Of a stretch of DNA of 64,000 bases, positions 56,855 to 64,000 are shown in pieces; within the stretch, counting starts at the first letter, position 1, and every line of letters begins with the position of its first letter. The stretch lies in assembly GCA_021397845.1 (NCBI GenBank), contig CM038047.1, positions 128,074,112-128,138,111 of the forward strand. Direction: 5' to 3'. The DNA is from Areca catechu (Eukaryota > Streptophyta > Magnoliopsida > Arecales > Arecaceae). The notes beneath the pieces are model-generated. The model saw only the letters and a list, made by a program, of their open reading frames with translations. It was not told the origin of the DNA and did not search any database. The position numbers and the translations under genes were made by a program.

Positions 56855-58313
56855 AATCTCTTGACCTAATAGACTTGTAGTACAATGAACAAGCAGTATA
56901 AACCTAGCTTCTAGGGCTCATAGACCTAAAAGTTTAAAATACATTATTTAACTAGGTACTAATTAAGAATGCAATTACCCTGTCCACTATTCAAGTAAAA
57001 GGTGGGGTTGTGGGAGGCTTTCCTCACTTTTGCAAGGTCCTAATTAAAAATTGCAGGTCCACTTAAGGCGTCTACCATTGAACCTCTAGCCTTAGACACC
57101 AATTTCAAGGAGTAAGTACAAACTCAAATAGCACTTTGCCTCATCTTGCACTTTAACCCGACTTGTGGGTATCCCTAGTTTAGGTTCATACTCAATTTTA
57201 ATTAAGATTAGGTCAATGCACAATGATGGATCGTTGTTTTGGGCTAAGGAAAGGTTATTACCTCCTTCCCTTATGTTATATTGAATGTCCTTAAAATAAT
57301 TTTAAAATGGATGCACAATCTATTGGGAATTATGTCCCAAAGCTAATCGTTTGGGCTATAGACGGTTGTGCTAATTTTGTATTGTATATGAATTTTTAAT
57401 GAATAAAAGTTATTCTTTTGGCTATTCATCACATGTGCATTTTTCTGAAAAGAACTCTTGTGTTATGGAGTCCTTAGAACTACATTGTTTTTGAAATAGA
57501 GAGGATATATCAAGTAGTTCTTAAACTGGTTCACAACCAAATGATACATTGTTATAGGATGACAATGTGTCAAGTGTAGGTTGTTGTATGTTGTATTTGT
57601 TGGTTATCCTCTTAACCAAGGAGTGTGGAGACACTGGTGTGACATACAAGTGAAATGTGTGACATCTCACTGAACGTGACCATCAACGGAGCTCTCTTCT
57701 ATCAAAGGTTTGCTCGCGAAGGGATATGGGTATATGCGTCCCTCAGACCTGAGGTCACCATGGCGGCTTGCAAGCAACTCACTATACATTGATGCCGGAC
57801 TACCTGGATTTCTAATCTAGTAATAAAAGGTTTCTGGGTATAGTTAAGTACTTGTGGAGCGGTAGTGGATAAAGATGGAATTAACCCTTCCAAATAGTTT
57901 GGAGTGAGTGACTCACTATATCTCAATTTAGCAAATCCTTGGACATGGTAGTTCTTGTGAGGAGTCATAGAACTTGTAAGGTTGAGACATGATCTGGATA
58001 AACAAAATTAGAGTTGGTAGTCGAACCTTAGGTCATCTTGAGCATTATGAGGTCAAAGGGATGAATTATGCGGTAACCATATACCAGAGGTTCTAGAGAG
58101 GTGCTCTGCATCTTCGACCTTTCCGGATGTCGGGTATCATTAATAGATAAGGACTTTGACTGGTACTGAAAATGTTTCAGTGCTACCGGCTTTGTGTTCA
58201 AACCTATGGGGTCACGCACCATAGGGATTTCTATATGATCTTAAGGTTAATCAATGATTAAGAATCATTTGCCATCACCAGAGATCAATATGATTGACCA
58301 TGTTCCAAGTGTC

Positions 58314-58356
58314 GACACTTGCTTAAGTCGACACTTGGAAAGTGTCGACACTTGGC
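58314..58356 (+). repeat. Cluster of AAGTGTCGACACTT palindromes in U3
   Basis: Three units: CCAAGTGTCGACACTTG, TTAAGTCGACACTTGG and AAAGTGTCGACACTTGG, spaced about 16 bp. Perfect or near-perfect palindromes around GTCGAC. Confidence 0.85.
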
Positions 58357-58587
58357 ATTTTGCATGAGTCAACAATTGCTATGACGAGAAGAATTTCTGG
58401 AAAGAATTTCTGGAATGTTTTGACTTCAAATTTTGAATTCGAATTTTGATTTTTGGGCAATTTTGGCTCCAAGCTTTCTTGATATGATAGTCATACTTAC
58501 CTTCTTTGGCTTGGACCCATTTGGTATGGCTCTTGACCTTCTCCCCCAATCCCTCCTCCTTCCTCTTTCTCCCTCTCATAGCTGTCC

Positions 58588-58596
58588 CTATAAATG
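58588..58596 (+). promoter_or_regulatory. TATA box of the copia LTR
   Basis: CTATAAATG, about 270 bp downstream of the palindrome cluster and followed by R/U5-like sequence. Confidence 0.5.
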
Positions 58597-59143
58597 AAGG
58601 TCATTTTAGAGGCTACAAGAGATTAGAAGAACTAGAAGAAAAAGAGGGGTTTTGTGAGGACTTGGGATTGGGTGTGAGAAACATAGCATTCAAGCTAGGT
58701 CTTGGAAAGAGAGTTTCTTAGAAAGGGATCCACCTCTCCTCCTTGTCTTTCCGGAAGAAGAAGATCGGCCCGAAGGATCCTGAAGAGCTAGCACTCCGAG
58801 GGAGTTGATTAGAGTAGAGCCCCGGTGTGAACTACCTGTAGAGGCCATACACGTGTGTAGCTCAAGAGCACCATCCTTGCAGCATCTTCACTTCATCCTT
58901 CAAAGGTATAACGGTAAGGTACCTTTACATCTTTAATTCATATCTTGTTTTTGATGTTTATTGCATGCTATATCATTATACTATATCCTGTTGTAGGCAG
59001 TTTGGTAGATTGTTTGATCAATATACCAAGTCTTCCACTGTGCTTATTTTAAAATAGTTTTAAAATGCATGTTGTTTCTACCATGCTCATGTATATTGTA
59101 TATTTGCATTGCATTGCCTGCACGTTTTCATTTTCACCTTCAA

Positions 59144-59155
59144 TGGTATCAGAGC
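59144..59155 (+). other. Primer binding site of the copia element
   Basis: TGGTATCAGAGC, one base after the LTR end. Confidence 0.95.
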
Positions 59156-61180
59156 AATTATTTTTTTTGTAGTATAATGATGCTAGCATACTTTAACATC
59201 ACCTTTCTTAAGTACTTGGATTGAGTGCTTCACCATGGCCATCCGGTCATAAGAGAGAAGTAGGGCTGCAAGACCCTCTCTTCCCATTCAATAGGATCTC
59301 CTATGGCATGTAGGGGTGTCGATGTGATTGACTCTTGAAAAGGAAAATAAGAAGAAAGAAAATGTAGATTATAAATATTTTAATCTAATGACAAGATCAA
59401 AAAAGAACTTTAGATAAGATCTAAGAGTTTTATTTTGATCGGATTAGTTTATAAGTTTAGAGAAATCTTGGATTTGAAATAACTATTTTTTCCTTGTCTC
59501 TGGTTGTAAGTTGACACTTGGCCTTAGAATTGTCGACTCATGAGCAAATTGCTAGAAAAATGGCATTCTATTTTTTCCTTGTGACAGGCTGAAGTGTCGA
59601 CACTTGACCAGGAAGTATCGACACTTGGGCTTGTGAGTCGACACTTTACCTTGAAGGTGTCGACTCATGAGTGCATGCCAGAAATCTGGCATTCTATTTT
59701 TCCTCCTATCTCAGGCCTTGAGTCAACCCAAGTGTCGACACTTGCTCTTGGTGAGTCGACACTTAGGATGAAAATATAGAAAAAATAGTGAATTCAAATT
59801 TTTTATTTGTTGTAAAATTATTTTACATGATAAATTAATTTTTTTTTAATTTATTTAAGGCTATTGAACTTAATTAAGAATTAAGAATAACAAAAAACTC
59901 TAGGAATATGATTAAGAAATTTTAAGTCATTTCAATAAGCCTTAAGGGTCATGGGTTAGCTTTTATTAGGTCCTTTATTGGATTAGACCTATGTTTAGAT
60001 GCATTGGACTAATTAGAGAACTAATCTAATCAAATATTGAGTTAGGATTTCTTTTCTATAGATCTCTCTAATAGTTAGATTGATTAGTCCCTAAATCTAA
60101 TTTTACCTAATTTGTGGCTCAGTTGAAAGCCTGAGTCTTTAGTCTAGACTAATCATGTTTGATGAACCAATTGGTGCTAAGGTAAGTTTGGCATTTTGAT
60201 CATCGTTCTTTGGGGCTACCTTTTACCTAGCCAACTCGATTGGTGTCTAAGGCAAGAAGGTTAATGGCGGAACCCAACCCATGATCTCACTTACTAGGCC
60301 AATGTGGTCAATCAATATTGATTGGATAGCTCATTGACTCGTGTTAACCCATGTCACCCTAGGTTAATTAGTCTTGACTGATTTTAGGTGCCCATGGATC
60401 ATTAGTTATGAGTAACCCTCTTTGATTGCTGATGTGGTCAGTGGGTGGTTGATCCATGTCTTCTCATCTCTTCTTCTGTCACATTAAAATTAAATCCTCT
60501 AAATTATTAGGTCTTTAAAAGGACAAAGTTATAGGGATAACCAAGTCCAGCCTCCGATTAAGTGAGATGGAAATGGATCCAGTAGTTGGGTGTCCATCGA
60601 CAGATCCAAAGATTGGCTATTTATCGGGCTATTGGAATTGTTGTTCCTAATATGATGGCTCAGTGCAACTATCTTAATGGTGGTTAGGTGGGCCAGCCAA
60701 AGTCAGGCTTGACTATTCGTTAGTTAGAAGAATTGAATTTTGTCATGTTAATGGTTGGACCTAACCAGGTCCTTCAGTAGGAGGCCCCAAGGCCGATTGA
60801 AGTGCACCTTGGGGCAAAATCCAAATATTAGAGGTTACTTGGAGAATTAATCAGTTGAAGAACCTACCTTTAGACATGCATGGGTGGGCCGGCCAAAGAC
60901 GGGCTTATGTGTTGTCTATTGGACTCTGGTACCCACTAAGGAATTAAAGTAATTCCTCGGATTGGAGGCAGAGGCTACCATTCTGAGCAAAATAGTGGGA
61001 GGGACCTTTTAGACTAAAGTCCATGTCTTTAAGTAAATAATTCATATACACTAATTAGCTTTAGTTTTCCTTTTAGATATCTTCCAACCTGTCACTCTGG
61101 TCTCTTCACAACAATGAAAACTCAATAGACCCAACTTCGATAGCTAGTATTGAAGTCTTAGGATTGTCCTAGAGCATGAA
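59156..61180 (+). other. Long leader of the copia element
   Basis: Two kilobases without a recognisable gene. From 59500 to 59770 the GTCGACAC(TT) motif recurs about eight times in both orientations (for example AAGTGTCGACACTTG at 59589 and 59736). The usual copia Gag start is expected near 61115 but only stop-ridden text is there. Confidence 0.6.
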
Positions 61181-61895
61181 ATGATCCTGTATGTGATATC
61201 AGATCCGACACCTGAGATCCCTGCTCCCAATGCTTGGGGTTCGGACAGAGACACTTATCAGAAGTGGCTCTTTGACAAGATCATTGTCCGATGCATAAAG
61301 TTGGCAGCGATGAACAACGAGTTCAATTGCAAGTTCAAGGAAGCCCAGCTGGAGGAAATCCATCAAAGGTTGAAGGAGTCCTTTTGCACACCTGATGATG
61401 TTGAGAGGTACAGGGTCTCCTATGCCATCTACAATGCACGGATGCATGATGGGGCCTCAATCACTAATCATGTACTATATATGATCAAGATGATTGAGTG
61501 CCTGAGCCAACTCGGATGTCCCTTGCATGATTAGCTTAGAAAAGATGCGATTCTGAATTCCCTGCCCTCTTCCTATCTAGATTTTCTTGATCATTATAGA
61601 ATGAATATGCCTGTAGTTAACTACACGATCTGTTGGGGTTATTGCAGACTTATGAGAAAGACCACCATCTGAATAAAGGGATGGTGAATCTAGTGGGATG
61701 ATCTACGGGAGGTCATCGTCCCTTTAAGAAAGGGAAAATGAAAAAAAAAGGAAAAAAGGTGCTTAATGCTTCTAGGCCTAGTCAGGCCAAGAGAGTGAAG
61801 GCAAATCAAAGCCATGTAGAGTGCTTCTTTTGTAAGAAGCTGGGTCACTAGAAGAGGAACACTGTCCTCTTTATATCGTGTCCCTTGACCCAAAC
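61181..61895 (+). pseudogene. Copia Gag, broken
   Basis: ATG 61181 gives ILYVISDPTPEIPAPN, then IVRCIKLAAMNNEF and RYRVSYAIYNARMHDG, fitting the UBN2-type copia Gag. TAG at 61532 and a shift near 61630 break it. The zinc knuckle near 61822-61860 reads CFFCKKLGH-stop-KRNT: the W codon is a stop and the last Cys is changed. Confidence 0.85.
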
Positions 61896-61959
61896 AGGTC
61901 TAAGAAGAAAAAGCCATAGAATGGTCCTAGACATGGTATTTATATGATAACACCTTATA

Positions 61960-62335
61960 GTTTTTCTATCTACGACACTACTAATTGGGTATTAGATACA
62001 AGAAGTCCAATTCATATTTATAATTCTTTGAAGGGACTTCAAGTTAGTTAAAGATTCGAAGATGGAGAGAGATTCTTAAACGTGGAAAATGGAAGCCGAG
62101 TTCCAGTCCTGGCATTGGGAGTCCTCAAACTTGTTTTCGAGTCCTGTACTATCATTTTGAATGAGTGTCATTTTTGTCCACCTTTTATTTTGAATGTCAT
62201 TTCTGTAGGCCAATTGGCCATGTATGGTTATGAACTATCAATAAAGAATGACATTTGCAAAATCATTTGGAATGGTTATGTAGTTTTGATTGGACAAATG
62301 CATGATGGCATTTATATACATGTCTAGCAAACACC
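61960..62335 (+). pseudogene. Copia protease, active site altered
   Basis: TTNWVLDTRSPIHIYNS holds the active-site triad position at 61995-62003, with DTR in place of DTG. LNVISVGQLAMYGYEL (about 62185) is the usual hydrophobic end. The Gly-to-Arg change would inactivate it. Confidence 0.8.
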
Positions 62336-63080
62336 CTACGATAGATAATGTTAGTGATGCGTACCTGTGGCATTGTAGACTAGGTCATATTAACAAGAAC
62401 AGGATAAATAGGTTGAAAAGCAAAGGTCTCCTCAATTTTAATAAAGATAGTTTACTTCCAACCTGTGAGTCCTATCTTCTTGGAAAAATGACAAAGTCAT
62501 CTTTTATTGGAAAAGGTGAACGAGCCAAAGAGATTCTGAGTCTGATACATACTGATGTATGCGGACCCATGAATGTTAGTGCTAGAGCTGGGTATGGTTA
62601 TTTCATTACATTTACAAACGATCTTTTGAGGTATGGTTATATCTTCTTGATGAGATATAAATCTGAATCATTTGAAATGTTCAAACGATATCGTAGTGAA
62701 GTAGAAAAACAAACTGGAAAGTGTATCTAAACCCTTCGATCCGATCGAGACGGTGAATACCTTTCATGTAAGTTTTTGACATATCTAGAGGAGAATGGGA
62801 TTCTCTCTCAATGGACATCTCTAGGGACACCTTAATTAAATGGAGTATTTGAGAGGAGGAATCGAACCCTGTTAGACATGGTTCAGTCCATGATGGGCTT
62901 TGCTTCTCTATCACTATACTTTTGGGGATATGCTCTAGAATCAGCCTATTACCTTCTGAATAGGGTCCAAATATGTCTGTTAGCAAAACACCATATGAGA
63001 TATGGACTGGACGTAAGCCGACACTATCATACCTTCGAGTCTGGAGGTGTCTGGCTTATGTAAAATGTTTGGAAATGAAC
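62320..63080 (+). pseudogene. Copia integrase with GAG-pre-integrase domain, broken
   Basis: AYLWHCRLGHINKNRI (zinc-binding pre-integrase, second Cys pair changed: CESYLLGK) is followed by LIHTDVCGPM (first D), RSDRDGEYLS (second D, about 62742) and FERRNRTLLDMVQSMM (E, about 62850). TAA at 62728 and TAA near 62833 interrupt, and a shift occurs near 62970. Next, KTPYEIWTGRKPTLSYLRVW continues the normal order. Confidence 0.85.
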
Positions 63081-63623
63081 AAACTTGGACCTAGGTCTGA
63101 TCGGTGCCTTTTTATTGGGTATCCAAAAGAGTCTAAGGGGTATTACTTCTACTTAGCTGAGGAACAAAAGTTGTTTGTCAGTCTTAGGGCTATCTTTTTG
63201 GAAAAGGAGTTCCTTGGTGAAGGGACTATAGCCACTAAGGTTGAACTTTGTAAAGTTCAACAAGTAGAAGAACCAACACACTTAAAGGACAACATTGAAT
63301 CGACTGTGATTAGATCACACCCAGAGCCCACAAAGGAACCATTAAAGAGATTCGATAGGGTACCAAGTCGACTGGACAGATACTATGGTTTCTTGGTCCG
63401 GGACAGTGATCCTATTAAACACAATGAGAACAATGATGATCCGACCACCTATATGGATGCGATGCAGAGGTCCGACTCTGAAAAATGGCTAGAAGCCATG
63501 AAATCCAAAATGGAGTCCATGGAGATCAACAATGTATGGATATTGGTTGATCACCTGAAGGGATATAATCCATTGGGTACAAATAGAATTTCAAAGGAAA
63601 AAGGGGTGCAAACGGGTAGGTAG
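62973..63623 (+). pseudogene. Copia integrase C-terminus to RT linker
   Basis: Open for 216 codons: KTPYEIWTGRKP, RCLAYVKCLEMNKLGPRSDR, CLFIGYPKESKGYYFY (integrase C-terminal), a variable linker with RVPSRLDRYYGFLV, then YMDAMQRSDSEKWLEAMKSK and MESMEINNVWILVDHLKG, the start of RT. A shift near 63615 separates it from the next part. Confidence 0.85.
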
Positions 63624-64000
63624 AGACCTATAAAGCCCATCTAGTTGCCAAGGGGTATCATCAACATTATGGTATTGACTATGACGAGACGTTCTCTCTT
63701 GTGGCAAAGCTTAAATCCATTCGGATCATGCTTGCTTTAGTAGTGCACCTTGACTATGAAATCTGGCAAATAGATGTCCGAACAGCTTTCCTGAATGGTG
63801 AGCTGGAAGAGGAGATGTATATGATACAACCTGAAGGGTTCACATCCAAAGACGAGTCAAAGGTGTGCAAGCTTCAAAAGTCTATCTATGGACTGAAGCA
63901 AGCATCATGGAGTTGGAACATACAATTTGATAAGAGTATCAAATCATATGGCTTCATTCAGAACAGAAAAGAACTTTGTATTTATAAGTGGGCTAATAGT
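63618..64000 (+). pseudogene. Copia reverse transcriptase, 5' part (runs off the window)
   Basis: In the frame after the shift: TYKAHLVAKGYHQHYGIDYD, ETFSLVAKLKSIRIMLAL, IWQIDVRTAFLNGELEEEMY and LQKSIYGLKQASWSWN, the standard copia RT blocks including the first catalytic aspartate. The YVDD box would lie beyond 64000. Confidence 0.9.

Larger units (their letters stand above)
53369..57320 (-). mobile_element. Element H: chromovirus-derived LTR element, 5' part cut by a copia insertion
   Basis: 3' LTR at 53369-54754, then reading rightward on the - strand the inverted repeat, chromodomain, integrase tail, integrase stub, acidic frame and a Gag with a real capsid segment. The leader (AGGAAAGGTTATTACCTCC block, 57250) matches that of N1. 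The copia element at 57321 interrupts the leader, so the 5' LTR is outside the window. Confidence 0.8.
57321..59142 (+). repeat. 5' LTR of the copia element
   Basis: 1822 bp, TATTGGGAATTATGTCCC to TTTTCACCTTCA. A TATA box (CTATAAATG) lies at 58588. The U3 part has three AAGTGTCGACACTT-type palindromes at 58314-58356. Confidence 0.85.
57321..64000 (+). mobile_element. Ty1/copia element, 5' LTR through RT, running off the window
   Basis: LTR 57321-59142, primer site 59144, a long leader with palindromic repeats, then Gag, protease, integrase and RT in copia order. Decayed by several stops and shifts. It is inserted in the leader of H; CAATC (57316-57320) would be the target duplication but the partner is outside. 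Related to the solo LTR at 3986-6297. Confidence 0.9.

Overview
This window is plant nuclear DNA made almost entirely of transposable elements. I see no intact host gene, tRNA or rRNA. The chromodomain Ty3/gypsy derivatives, Ty1/copia elements primed on initiator tRNA-Met, a Sirevirus with an env-like reading frame, and CACTA (En/Spm) relics point to a flowering plant with a repeat-rich genome. A monocot, perhaps a palm, would fit, but that is a weak guess.

Layout. (1) 1-3985: an intronless broken copy of a 20S proteasome alpha-7 gene, then the 3' end and LTR of a + strand element, then a decayed - strand LTR. (2) 3986-7130: a copia solo LTR abutting a - strand PF04195-type reading frame. (3) 7685-9734: an LTR-like unit with a 104-bp two-part tandem array. 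(4) 10687-15882: a complete - strand non-autonomous chromovirus derivative (E). (5) 16631-37989: a nested stack. A ~730-bp LTR (F) is split by element O (18071-37509, target duplication CACAC). O is itself split by N1 (21613-27867, - strand, TAGTG) and N2 (28562-35360, + strand). (6) 38840-44109: a 5'-truncated Sirevirus. (7) 44794-53368: a CACTA relic with a tnp2 pseudogene, split by a second CACTA, which is split by a 2.8-kb LTR element carrying a captured TM9SF gene fragment. (8) 53369-57320: another chromovirus derivative (H), - strand. (9) 57321-64000: a copia element running off the window.

How the parts relate. O, N1, N2, E and H share one plan: an N-terminal Gag-like part, an acidic linker, a stub of the integrase core, and the integrase tail with a chromodomain; protease, reverse transcriptase and RNase H are missing. 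They would need enzymes from a relative. The most interesting pattern is that these elements and the small TM9SF-carrying element share similar LTR ends and a short inverted repeat (CTCGAC-3 nt-GTCGAG) just before the 3' LTR. The same mark lies downstream of the proteasome pseudogene. This suggests a family of non-autonomous retrotransposons that picks up host transcripts in sense orientation and may be moved by chromovirus enzymes. That last step is inference.

All boundaries were read by eye from direct repeats, TG/CA ends, primer sites and target duplications. Identities were judged from remembered family motifs, not from searches.
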